Part shown: piece by piece, positions 25,185 through 31,421 of the stretch | Layout: every line of letters begins with the position of its first letter | Numbering within the stretch: position 1 is the first letter of the stretch | DNA from: Paludibacteraceae bacterium | Lineage (GTDB): Bacteria; Bacteroidota; Bacteroidia; Bacteroidales; Paludibacteraceae | Direction of reading: 5' to 3' | Length of the DNA stretch: 40,101 bases | Assembly (NCBI GenBank): GCA_905233375.1 | Contig: CAJOEJ010000019.1 | Coordinates: forward strand, 1-40,101 | The notes under the pieces: generated by a model | Told to the model about the DNA's origin: nothing | The model's input: the letters and a program-made list of their open reading frames with translations, nothing else | Databases searched by the model: none | Program-made: the position numbers and the translations under genes

Positions 25185-26356
25185 AACACCTTTTCCTTTA
25201 TTTCCTTGCACGAATCCTTATCTTTCGTATTGCCCCAGAATTTTGCAAGAATACGCTTCCGATCCTCCTCTTCCATCTTATAATCCTGTAGGTCGATCAC
25301 ACGCACTAAATCATCAAATGTCTTCACTTGTCTGCCCACCACATTCTCTGCAAATGGATAGTAGAAATCTCGATCCCGAACATATTCCTCATAATCATAT
25401 AAATACAAAATCACTTGCTTCTCGAGCATTAGAATATAATCATATAGTATCGAAGAATAGTCCGTAATAAGTACATCCGTAAATGGCAACACACCATAAA
25501 TATCTACCGTACGGTCAACTAACACAATATTGTCTGCCTGATAAATCGAATCCACAATCGTATTAGGATGTGGTTTCAATAGCAAGATAGCATTTTGCTT
25601 TTTTAGCACCTCACTCAACACACGCAAATCCATTTGTTGCGCAAACACGTTCTTCTGCGAATCACGCCAAGTTGGCATATAAATATACACCTTCTCATAT
25701 TTCGAACACCTCACAATAAGTTGAAGCGTTTCTTTAGGTTCGTATTTCCGGACAAAAGCCAATACTTCTTCTTTGGGCTTTTGAAGGATGGCATTTCTCG
25801 GATAGCCTGTTCCCAAACATCTTTCGAGTGGAATGCGAAAAGCAGACGCGAACATCGTACTTTGGAAGGGTGTGGACGATGCCAAATATTCCGGGCGTTT
25901 GAAACTCTCGGGATGATAAAAACGCTCCCGAAATGTCTTTTTAACAAATCGTTCTGCCAAGGTTCCGTCTTTTATATTGAATTCACAACGTTTAAGACCA
26001 ACTCCGTGCCACAGATTCACAATGGTTGCACCTCCTGAAAGACAATACATAATGTCGGAACTATAAGAGTTAACAAACCAGTACTTAGCCCGAAGCGCCC
26101 TCCATACACCAATAGGAGACAACACCCAATAAGCCGGCAGACCTAAAGTCCGAACCTTTTGTACCGTTTGTCTATTCATAGAAAGCCAGCATAGTTGCAG
26201 TTCTGGATGATGCTCAACCAAGTAAATAAACAGATACTTGCTATTGTCGCTAAAACTCCCTCTATAACTACCAAACGCCAGCTGCTTCTTGCTGCGCGGC
26301 ACAAGAAACGAAAACGGATAAATCAAATAGCAAATTATGTAAACAAGGGTCTTCAT
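25178..26356 (-). CDS. CDP-glycerol/CDP-ribitol glycerophosphotransferase family (TagF/TarL-like) polymerase
   Basis: A 392-residue peripheral membrane transferase of the Glyphos_transf family, which links polyol-phosphate units from CDP-glycerol or CDP-ribitol. Motifs: ATIVNLWHGVGLKRCEFNIK, LGTGYPRNAI, VYIYMPTWRDS, LLLKPHPN and the C-terminal VLITDYSSILYDY. The adjacent fused CDP-ribitol synthase makes CDP-ribitol the likely donor (inference). AT-rich, with A-rich codons, unlike the flanking chromosomal genes. ATG overlaps the stop of the synthase gene by 4 nt. Confidence 0.92.
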   Translation of the reverse strand: MKTLVYIICYLIYPFSFLVPRSKKQLAFGSYRGSFSDNSKYLFIYLVEHHPELQLCWLSMNRQTVQKVRTLGLPAYWVLSPIGVWRALRAKYWFVNSYSSDIMYCLSGGATIVNLWHGVGLKRCEFNIKDGTLAERFVKKTFRERFYHPESFKRPEYLASSTPFQSTMFASAFRIPLERCLGTGYPRNAILQKPKEEVLAFVRKYEPKETLQLIVRCSKYEKVYIYMPTWRDSQKNVFAQQMDLRVLSEVLKKQNAILLLKPHPNTIVDSIYQADNIVLVDRTVDIYGVLPFTDVLITDYSSILYDYILMLEKQVILYLYDYEEYVRDRDFYYPFAENVVGRQVKTFDDLVRVIDLQDYKMEEEDRKRILAKFWGNTKDKDSCKEIKEKVLC

Positions 26357-27729
26357 TTGCGTTTTACATCTATCACTTCACCGGTAAAATCTGAAGTTAT
26401 TGTATTCAACGAAGCTACTGCTACCTCTTCCGATTTCAGCAATGTATCTTCTGGCTCATTTCCGAAATTTGATATACGCATAGGTGTCTTGGTGCGTTCC
26501 GGATTGATACAATTAACACGGATTTTATCGTTCGACCATTCTTCGGCAAGAGCCTGAACGAGATTTACCACAGCTGCCTTTGTCGCCGAATAGACACTAT
26601 ACATCATTCGTCCGCGCGTATAACTGCTGCTCGTATATGCCAATAACGCACCTTGAGTCTGACATAAATAGGGATAAGCTGCCTTAGCCACATTGATGAC
26701 ACCTAACACATTTACATTCACCGAATTGGCGATTCGCTCGTATTCCATAGAAGAAAGCGCCTCTTTTACCAATATTCCTGCCGTATTTACTACATAATGT
26801 ACAGCTCCTTCTGCATCAAAGACTTGTTTCAATGCCTTCTCTACTTGCTCTATATTGCTTACATCCACATTGTTCATCGAACGGCTGAAACAAAACACCT
26901 TAGCACCGTTCTCATGGGCTATTCGTGCCACATCTGCTCCTATTCCGTAACTACCGCCAAATACCACGAGCACCTTACTGTTTAGACGACTTTTTGTCAG
27001 TTCCGAAATCTCATCTTGGCTTCCCTCTTGGCTTTTCAGTTGAAACAGTTTATCTACCAAAAACAGGTCTTCTTTATACGTGATCTTCATATTAAAGACC
27101 TCGCCTTTCACCACAAATACCGGTGTATCCGGCAGGTACTTCCTCACAACACCGCAGTCATCTGTTGTAACAAAATTCGGATCTTGTAATGCTTTCTGAT
27201 AGGCTTTATATATCACTCCTCGCTTGAAACACTGAGGCGTTTGTCCGCTGCGCAGCAACGATCGCGTAGGGATAGTGCTAATACGATTCAGTTCATCAAC
27301 TTGAATAATTGTATCTGCTACAGGAATCGCCACATCTACGGCATCATATTGCTTCAATGCCTCTATGCAGTCATTGATAATCCGATCGTTCACCAACGGA
27401 CGAACGGCATCATGGAAAATCAAATTATCCTCATCATTCCGATACGCATTAATAGCAGACAAACTTGAATGGTATCGTTCCTTGCCACCAATCAGTATCT
27501 TACGAACCTTCGTATAATGGTTGTTTAGTACATTTTGCTCAAAATCGGCAACGAATTCAGGACGTGTTACAACAGCAATCTCATCAATAAGCGTATTGTG
27601 TTCAAACACATCAATTGTATGCTCTATCACTTTCTTTCCTGCTACCTTGAGAAATTGTTTGGGCGTATTATCGCATCCAAAGCGCGAACCACTTCCTCCG
27701 GCTAATATGACTGCAATATTTCTACTCAT
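26353..27729 (-). CDS. Bifunctional ribitol-5-phosphate cytidylyltransferase / ribulose-5-phosphate reductase
   Basis: A 458-residue cytoplasmic fusion expected to make CDP-ribitol from ribulose 5-phosphate and CTP, as in Haemophilus Bcs1/Acs1-type enzymes. Residues 1-230 are an IspD/TarI-type domain (VILAGGSGSRFG, TPKQFLKVAGKKVIEHTI, IFHDAVRPLV, TDDCGVVRKY). From about 252 an SDR domain begins with LVVFGGSYGIGADVARIA and carries YSVYSATKAAV (Tyr, Lys pair). The reductase here is SDR, unlike the MDR-type TarJ. First gene of the leftward capsule operon. No consensus promoter is seen upstream, but an inverted repeat and a structured mobile element lie there. Confidence 0.9.
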   Translation of the reverse strand: MSRNIAVILAGGSGSRFGCDNTPKQFLKVAGKKVIEHTIDVFEHNTLIDEIAVVTRPEFVADFEQNVLNNHYTKVRKILIGGKERYHSSLSAINAYRNDEDNLIFHDAVRPLVNDRIINDCIEALKQYDAVDVAIPVADTIIQVDELNRISTIPTRSLLRSGQTPQCFKRGVIYKAYQKALQDPNFVTTDDCGVVRKYLPDTPVFVVKGEVFNMKITYKEDLFLVDKLFQLKSQEGSQDEISELTKSRLNSKVLVVFGGSYGIGADVARIAHENGAKVFCFSRSMNNVDVSNIEQVEKALKQVFDAEGAVHYVVNTAGILVKEALSSMEYERIANSVNVNVLGVINVAKAAYPYLCQTQGALLAYTSSSYTRGRMMYSVYSATKAAVVNLVQALAEEWSNDKIRVNCINPERTKTPMRISNFGNEPEDTLLKSEEVAVASLNTITSDFTGEVIDVKRK

Positions 27730-27760
27730 ATCGTATTTCTTTTCTAAAAATTTGCTCTGT

Positions 27761-27848
27761 CAGTTTTGTCATTATTGTCAGTTTCCATCCATTTTCGGAT
27801 TGTTTTGGGCAATTTTGGACATTATCCACCCTCAAACTGACAAAACTG
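27761..27848. repeat. Inverted repeat upstream of the CDP-ribitol synthase gene
   Basis: CAGTTTTGTCA (27761-27771) and TGACAAAACTG (27838-27848) are perfect 11-nt inverted arms separated by 66 nt. Further TGTCA/TGACA copies lie between 27770 and 27871. An operator, an attenuator or a repeat remnant are all possible; nothing decides. Confidence 0.6.
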
Positions 27849-27872
27849 TCAATACTGACTTGTCATTGACTT

Positions 27873-28174
27873 TTCGTGAACTATTATTGTCCATTTAATA
27901 TTTTTACCTTGTTCTATAACTCGTTATATATTAGCCAAATACACTTGAATTTCATGCGCAACGATTTAAAATGGACATGTTTTTTGTGTTTATGTCTTTG
28001 AGTGATTTGTACTCGCAGAGTTGGACAAATTGGTAGTAAAAAGTGTCTGTAAGCTTGCTTACAAGCAGGTTTTACTAACTGTTTGTTCAAGAAGCATTGC
28101 TTCTAAAGCGCTCAAAGGGTTTTGTATGTTTTTTTCTATTTTTTAGTGGACACTAATGTTCGTGAACTATAATT
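27873..28174. mobile_element. Structured ~270-bp element, copy 1, with flanking direct repeats
   Basis: The element proper is 27889-28158 (270 nt), flanked by TTCGTGAACTATTATT (27873-27888) and TTCGTGAACTATAATT (28159-28174), 15 of 16 identical. It aligns along its whole length with 30416-30684, but the flanking repeats there differ in sequence, as expected from target duplication at two insertion sites. The ends are loosely inverted (TGTCCATTTAA at the left; TGTCCACTAAA when the right end is read on the minus strand). It holds no protein gene. The core 28000-28119 folds into nested stems (see the RNA entry). Confidence 0.8.
27999..28158 (+). ncRNA. Conserved multi-stem fold within element copy 1
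   Basis: Stems on the plus strand: outer GAGTGATTT with AAAGCGCTC; inner TTGGACAAATTG with CTGTTTGTTCAA; hairpin GTAAG-CTTG-CTTAC; hairpin GAAGC-ATT-GCTTC; and AGTGTCT with the distal GGACACT, forming a pseudoknot. Relative to copy 3, one inner pair is C-G instead of U-G. The non-Watson-Crick pairs are mostly G-U on the plus strand, so the folded strand is probably the plus strand. Transcription is not shown. Confidence 0.6.
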
Positions 28175-28315
28175 AAATCCGTCCGATCCGTTCTATCTGT
28201 GGGAGATTTTGGGATCATTTTGGACCACTTCCAACTATCTCAACTATCTCAACTGTCTCATGTCATTTTTCTATGTTGGTCAACTTTGCCAAATCATTTT
28301 TTGTTTCTTTTTTGC

Positions 28316-28362
28316 GTCGGATCGTATCCGACATATAGTATTATATACAAAGTATATAATAC
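28316..28362. other. Two adjacent perfect hairpins
   Basis: GTCGGAT-CGT-ATCCGAC (28316-28332) followed after 5 nt by GTATTATATAC-AAA-GTATATAATAC (28338-28362), an 11-bp perfect stem. No T-run follows on either side that would make a simple intrinsic terminator, although a T-rich tract precedes them. Confidence 0.7.
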
Positions 28363-28388
28363 AGCGCGTTCAAAACCTTAGTGATTCC

Positions 28389-28435
28389 TTATATATTCAT
28401 TATATATTCATTATATATTCATTATATATTCATTA
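28389..28435. repeat. Tandem repeat of TTATATATTCA, about 4.3 copies
   Basis: Four exact 11-nt units (28389-28399, 28400-28410, 28411-28421, 28422-28432) plus a partial fifth. The exactness suggests recent slippage and possible length variation. Confidence 0.92.
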
Positions 28436-28466
28436 GTCATCACCCTGCCTTGCCTACTCATCTCCT

Positions 28467-28661
28467 ACTTATCGTCAAGTCAATCAGACTTTATGTTTTT
28501 TATGTTAATCTCTTTTGGATGATTTAACTCGCAGAGTTGTGGGAATTGATGATAAAAAGTAAAGAAAGCTTGTTTTCTATAACTTTTTAGCGGCAATTGA
28601 CACAAGGAGCAAAGCTCCAAATCATTCAAAAGGGTTTTGTCTGTTTTTTTCTAACTTATCG
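28467..28661. mobile_element. Structured element, copy 2 (shorter, diverged)
   Basis: 28475-28653 lacks about the first 80 nt of the full element but keeps the same order: outer stem GGATGATTT with AAATCATTC, the conserved ACTCGCAGAGTT, AATTG with CAATT, an AGAAAG/TTTTCT hairpin with CTTG loop, and GGAGC-AAA-GCTCC. It is flanked by ACTTATCG on both sides (28467-28474 and 28654-28661). Compared with copies 1 and 3 the stems change on both sides, preserving pairing. It lies just beyond the kpsF stop. Confidence 0.65.
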
Positions 28662-28679
28662 CACCTATACTATTTTATA

Positions 28680-29726
28680 TCAATGGTAAAACCTCGTACC
28701 CGGCAGGCAGGAGAACGAATCGATCACACCGCATACATGTGCGTTCTCGTCCACCACTACCAGCGTGTGGATCGAGTGGTGGTTCATCTTCTCACCTGCC
28801 TCTACAATCTTCGCTTCCCGGCTGATAGTCTTCGGGTTACGCGACATAATAACCTCAACCGGTGTCTCAAAGAATGCTGCGCCTAACTTCTGCATCGCCC
28901 GACGTATATCACCATCAGTAATAATCCCCACCAGCACACCCTTTGTACATTGTACATTGTCACTTTGTACATTACCTTGTCCCTTTGTACATTGTACCTT
29001 GTCCCTTTGTACATCCTCCACGACGATCCCTATACCCAATTTGCCATTCGTCACTACCTCTATCGCCTCACCCATCTTCATATCCGGTGTAACAAACGGC
29101 AGGTTCTCCGTGAACATGACATCCTCCACTTTCGCCAGCAGTTTGCGTCCCAAATCGCCCCCGGGATGCAGTCTCGCAAAGTCCGTCGGCTGGAACTGCT
29201 TCGCCTCTATCAGCGCACAAGCCAGCGCATCTCCCAGCGCTAACGTCGCCGTCGTGGATGCTGTCGGAATCAGGTTCAACGGATCCGCCTCACGCCCCAC
29301 AGAGATGTTGAGATGGATATCCGAATAGCGCGCCAGCAGGCTCTCTGCGTTGCCCGACATACCGATAATGCGTATTTGTTTGGCTTGTATGAGCGGCAGG
29401 AACCGCAACAACTCCTCCGTCGCACCCGAATACGAAATCGCCAGTACGATATCCTCTCCGCCTATCATCCCAAGGTCGCCGTGATACGCATCCAGCGGAT
29501 TCAGAAAGAACGCCGGCACGCCGATAGACGCGAAAGTCGCAGCTATCTTCGAACCGATATGTCCGCTCTTGCCAACACCCGTTACCACCACTTTGCCACG
29601 ACAGTCACGAATCGCCTCCACCGCCTGCACGAACGTCGCGTCCACACGCGGAACAAGAGACAGGATCGCCTTCGATTCGCTTTCCAGGCACTCGACAGCC
29701 CTCTCTATTATCTTTTCGTTTTTCAC
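28680..29726 (-). CDS. KpsF/GutQ family arabinose-5-phosphate isomerase (SIS + two CBS domains)
   Basis: A 348-residue cytoplasmic enzyme interconverting ribulose 5-phosphate and arabinose 5-phosphate. SIS domain at residues 1-190 (VVVTGVGKSGHIGSKIAATF, DLGMIGGEDIVLAISYSGAT, then HPGGDLGRKLL); CBS pair from about 210. The GTG start at 29726 overlaps the stop of the cytidylyltransferase gene (GTGA); a 139-codon extension upstream is merely that gene in another frame. In the first CBS domain, between GIVVED and VLVGIITDGDIRRAM, about 25 residues (238-263; VQRDKVQCTKGQG then NVQSDNVQCTKG) come from a TGTACAA array, where other family members have a tight turn. The C-terminus (IDSFSCLPGTRFYH) differs from the usual enterobacterial ending. 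Confidence 0.9.
   Translation of the reverse strand: MKNEKIIERAVECLESESKAILSLVPRVDATFVQAVEAIRDCRGKVVVTGVGKSGHIGSKIAATFASIGVPAFFLNPLDAYHGDLGMIGGEDIVLAISYSGATEELLRFLPLIQAKQIRIIGMSGNAESLLARYSDIHLNISVGREADPLNLIPTASTTATLALGDALACALIEAKQFQPTDFARLHPGGDLGRKLLAKVEDVMFTENLPFVTPDMKMGEAIEVVTNGKLGIGIVVEDVQRDKVQCTKGQGNVQSDNVQCTKGVLVGIITDGDIRRAMQKLGAAFFETPVEVIMSRNPKTISREAKIVEAGEKMNHHSIHTLVVVDENAHVCGVIDSFSCLPGTRFYH
28939..29014. repeat. Heptamer array, TGTACAA family, in kpsF-like gene
   Basis: The longest array of this family here: about ten units, read on the minus strand as ATGTACA, AAGGGACA, AGGTACA and similar. It encodes a 25-residue insertion in a CBS domain turn. Confidence 0.88.
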
Positions 29727-30421
29727 TTTTCCAGATCCTCTTTGTACGTTATTTTTTTGTTCGCCTCTTCGCCTTCCACGAAATAGACATCCACCTCCGG
29801 ATTGTATTCCATCAGAATACCCACATCGTCCGTCGCTTTTATTTTGCCTTTTTCTATCGCCCGCATGTATGCCGGACCTATCACCAGGTAATGGAACGCC
29901 TGGGGTGTCTGGGCACGCATGAACTCTTTCCTGTTGCGGATTCCGTCCACTTTGTTGCCTTTGACCTGATACAGCGTGTCCGTCACCGGAACGGCTACCG
30001 TCACCGCCAGATGACTCTTCAGACCTTCCGCCACACGGCTTATTATATCTTGCGAAACGAACGGTCGCGCCGCGTCGTGGAACCAGTAGAACGTATCCAT
30101 GTCTTTCTTGTCTTCCTTCAGATACATAGAGATGGCGTTCCATGAACTCTCCCAGCGTTCACTACCGCCGCTAATCACCTTTTTCACTTTCTTCCACGCG
30201 TTCGTGCGCGCGAGCTGCTCCGCTTCGTCCATCCACTCCGGGTGCATGACCACCACGATCTCGTCAATGTAATGACTCGCTTCAAAGGCATCCACCGAAT
30301 GTTCCAGCACCGAACGCCCGTCGCTCAAAGGAAGGAACTGTTTCGGTCTCTCTCCGCCTACTCTGCTCCCCGTCCCGCCTGCTAATATGAATACGATATT
30401 CTTCACTTCATTACTGTCCAT
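29723..30421 (-). CDS. IspD-family cytidylyltransferase (second copy; substrate uncertain)
   Basis: A 232-residue nucleotidyltransferase: VFILAGGTGSRVGGERPKQF, FYWFHDAARPFVSQDI, and the C-terminal ATDDVGILMEYNPEVDVYFV. IspD (methylerythritol pathway) and TarI (CDP-ribitol) share this fold. Its operon partners, KpsF and a KdsC-like phosphatase, and the neighbouring ribitol genes favour a CDP-pentitol role, but isoprenoid synthesis cannot be excluded. The ATG (30419-30421) lies inside the left end of the mobile element copy 3; the conserved protein begins only at VKNIVF, so the original start was probably the GTG at 30406 and the element now supplies an extra five residues (MDSNE). Confidence 0.83.
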   Translation of the reverse strand: MDSNEVKNIVFILAGGTGSRVGGERPKQFLPLSDGRSVLEHSVDAFEASHYIDEIVVVMHPEWMDEAEQLARTNAWKKVKKVISGGSERWESSWNAISMYLKEDKKDMDTFYWFHDAARPFVSQDIISRVAEGLKSHLAVTVAVPVTDTLYQVKGNKVDGIRNRKEFMRAQTPQAFHYLVIGPAYMRAIEKGKIKATDDVGILMEYNPEVDVYFVEGEEANKKITYKEDLEK

Positions 30422-30700
30422 TTAATATTTATACTTTGTTCTATAACTGGTTATATATTAGCCAAATACACTTGAATTTCATGCGCGACGATTTGAAACG
30501 GACATGTTTTTGGTGTTTATGTCTTTGAGTGATTTGTACTCGCAGAGTTGGATAAATTGGTAGTAACAAGTGTCTGTAAGCGTGCTTATAAGCAATTTTT
30601 AGTAGCAATTTGTGCAAGAAGCATTGCTTCTAAATCACTCAAAGGGTTTTGTGGGTTTTGTTTAATTTTTAGTAGACACTTGTGTCTTCACTTCTTTAAT
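30400..30700. mobile_element. Structured ~270-bp element, copy 3, with flanking direct repeats
   Basis: The element proper is 30416-30684 (269 nt), flanked by TCTTCACTTCATTACT (30400-30415) and TCTTCACTTCTTTAAT (30685-30700), 14 of 16 identical. It is inserted between the KdsC-like gene and the cytidylyltransferase gene, right at the latter's start. Strongly similar to 27889-28158 throughout. No protein gene inside; a 155-codon plus-strand frame starting here is low-complexity. Confidence 0.82.
30526..30684 (+). ncRNA. Conserved multi-stem/pseudoknot fold within element copy 3
   Basis: Plus-strand pairing: GAGTGATTT (30527-30535) with AAATCACTC (30632-30640); TTGGATAAATTG (30548-30559) with CAATTTGTGCAA (30606-30617), one mismatch; hairpin GTAAGCGTGCTTAT (30576-30589); hairpin GAAGC-ATT-GCTTC (30618-30630); and ACAAGTGTCT (30566-30575) with AGACACTTGT (30674-30683), a perfect 10-bp pseudoknot crossing the outer stem. 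Whether it is a stable RNA or a single-stranded DNA fold is not known. Confidence 0.62.
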
Positions 30701-30711
30701 CTCTCCACTTT

Positions 30712-30793
30712 GATCTTTAAACTTTCAACTCTCAACTATACGCCTTCTTTCAACTTTCAACTTTCAACTTTAAACTTTAAACTATCAACTATC
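30712..30793. repeat. Heptamer array, TTTCAAC family, reaching into the KdsC-like gene
   Basis: Units TTTAAAC, TTTCAAC, TCTCAAC, TTTCAAC and others, interrupted once by TATACGCC. It covers the stop codon (30785-30787) of the KdsC-like gene, so that gene's last residues and stop come from repeat DNA. Confidence 0.88.
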
Positions 30794-31276
30794 CCCCAGT
30801 ATCTCATCACAAACCTCCCTGATTGCACCGCTCCCGCCGGGCGTACTCAACACCCGTATCCCCGGTACTGCTTTCACCTGCGGGCGCGCGTTCGGAGGGC
30901 AGCAAGGCATACCGACCGCACGCAGCAGGTCGATATCGTTCACATCGTCCCCCACATAACACACCTCGTCCAGCGATATCTCCATTTTGGCACAGATACG
31001 TTTGGCGGCTTCTAACTTGGTCAGACACCCCTCATGGTCACGACTGCCGACACCTAAATACACATAATCCAGTTTCAGCTTCTCCGCACGCGCTTTGACC
31101 ACCGGCGAGTTCTCGGATGTCAGGATACCACAAGCGATGCCGGCTTTGCGGAGCAACACCATTCCCATTCCGTCATACACGCAGAAACGTTTCATTACGT
31201 CGCCCTCTGCCGTGTAATACATCCCGCCGTCTGTCAGACAGCCGTCCACATCCGTCAAAAACAACTTGATACCCAT
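30785..31276 (-). CDS. KdsC-like HAD phosphatase (HAD-IIIA)
   Basis: A 163-residue cytoplasmic phosphatase. HAD motif I is FLTDVDGCLTDGG (catalytic Asp pair), motif II LTSENSP, motif III Lys in KARAEKLKLDYVYLGV, and motif IV YVGDDVNDIDLL. This matches 3-deoxy-D-manno-octulosonate-8-phosphate phosphatase and related sugar-acid phosphatases. Together with KpsF it could supply Kdo precursor, but no KdsA or KdsB is in the window. Promoter at 31296-31326 gives a short leader. The stop codon lies in a heptamer array, and element copy 3 separates it from the next operon gene. Confidence 0.88.
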   Translation of the reverse strand: MGIKLFLTDVDGCLTDGGMYYTAEGDVMKRFCVYDGMGMVLLRKAGIACGILTSENSPVVKARAEKLKLDYVYLGVGSRDHEGCLTKLEAAKRICAKMEISLDEVCYVGDDVNDIDLLRAVGMPCCPPNARPQVKAVPGIRVLSTPGGSGAIREVCDEILGDS

Positions 31277-31295
31277 AATAATCCAAATTACGCTG

Positions 31296-31326
31296 CAAAA
31301 TTACAAAAAAAAATACTTCTATACAA
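31296..31326 (-). promoter_or_regulatory. Promoter for the KdsC-like/cytidylyltransferase/KpsF operon
   Basis: On the minus strand TTG (plus CAA, 31324-31326), 20 nt, then TAATTTTG (plus CAAAATTA, 31296-31303). The ATG at 31276 follows 20 nt past the -7 element. Confidence 0.8.
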
Positions 31327-31363
31327 CTTTTTGAACCAAAACTTGCACAAAAAGCACTTTTTC

Positions 31364-31395
31364 TTTGCATATATGCAAAAATTGTTGTACCTTTG
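31364..31395 (+). promoter_or_regulatory. Promoter for the GT4/GDP-heptose operon
   Basis: TTTG (31364-31367), 20 nt, TACCTTTG (31388-31395). The -33 element is part of the palindrome TTTGCATATATGCAAA (31364-31379), the same word as in the divergent promoters at 2942-2956. The GTG start codon at 31422 is 26 nt past the -7 element. Confidence 0.87.
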
Positions 31396-31421
31396 TGCAC
31401 AAATTTTAAATTTGCGTTATT

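Larger units (their letters stand above)
28175..28474. other. Gene-free AT-rich stretch between element copies 1 and 2
   Basis: It holds ACTATCTCA repeats (28232-28260), two consecutive perfect hairpins (28316-28362), and an 11-nt tandem array (28389-28435). A 75-codon open frame from 28209 has low-complexity content and is not considered a gene. Confidence 0.6.

Noticed and set aside
27893..27953. Remnant of a duplicated cytidylyltransferase start at copy 1
   Set aside because: The shared start-codon sequence is explained by the element's own end; beyond it there is no similarity to the cytidylyltransferase.
27889..28158. Group II intron or retron
   Set aside because: No reverse transcriptase, no domain V-like GNRA/AGC hairpin, and intron insertion would not duplicate the target; kept as an unclassified structured element.
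27889..28158. Integron attC site
   Set aside because: No integrase or cassette genes, no GTTRRRY core-site pair at the ends, and flanking direct repeats differ between copies.
28316..28362. Intrinsic transcription terminator
   Set aside because: Neither hairpin is followed by a U-run in either direction; listed only as hairpins.
28209..28436. 75-codon open frame in the gap at 28.2-28.4 kb
   Set aside because: Tyr/Ile/Phe-rich and made largely of hairpins and the 11-nt tandem repeat.
29727..30143. 139-codon N-terminal extension of the kpsF-like gene
   Set aside because: Out-of-frame reading of the cytidylyltransferase gene; the SIS protein clearly starts at the GTG overlapping that gene's stop.
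30548..31015. 155-codon plus-strand open frame
   Set aside because: Runs through the mobile element, a heptamer array and the antisense of the KdsC-like gene.
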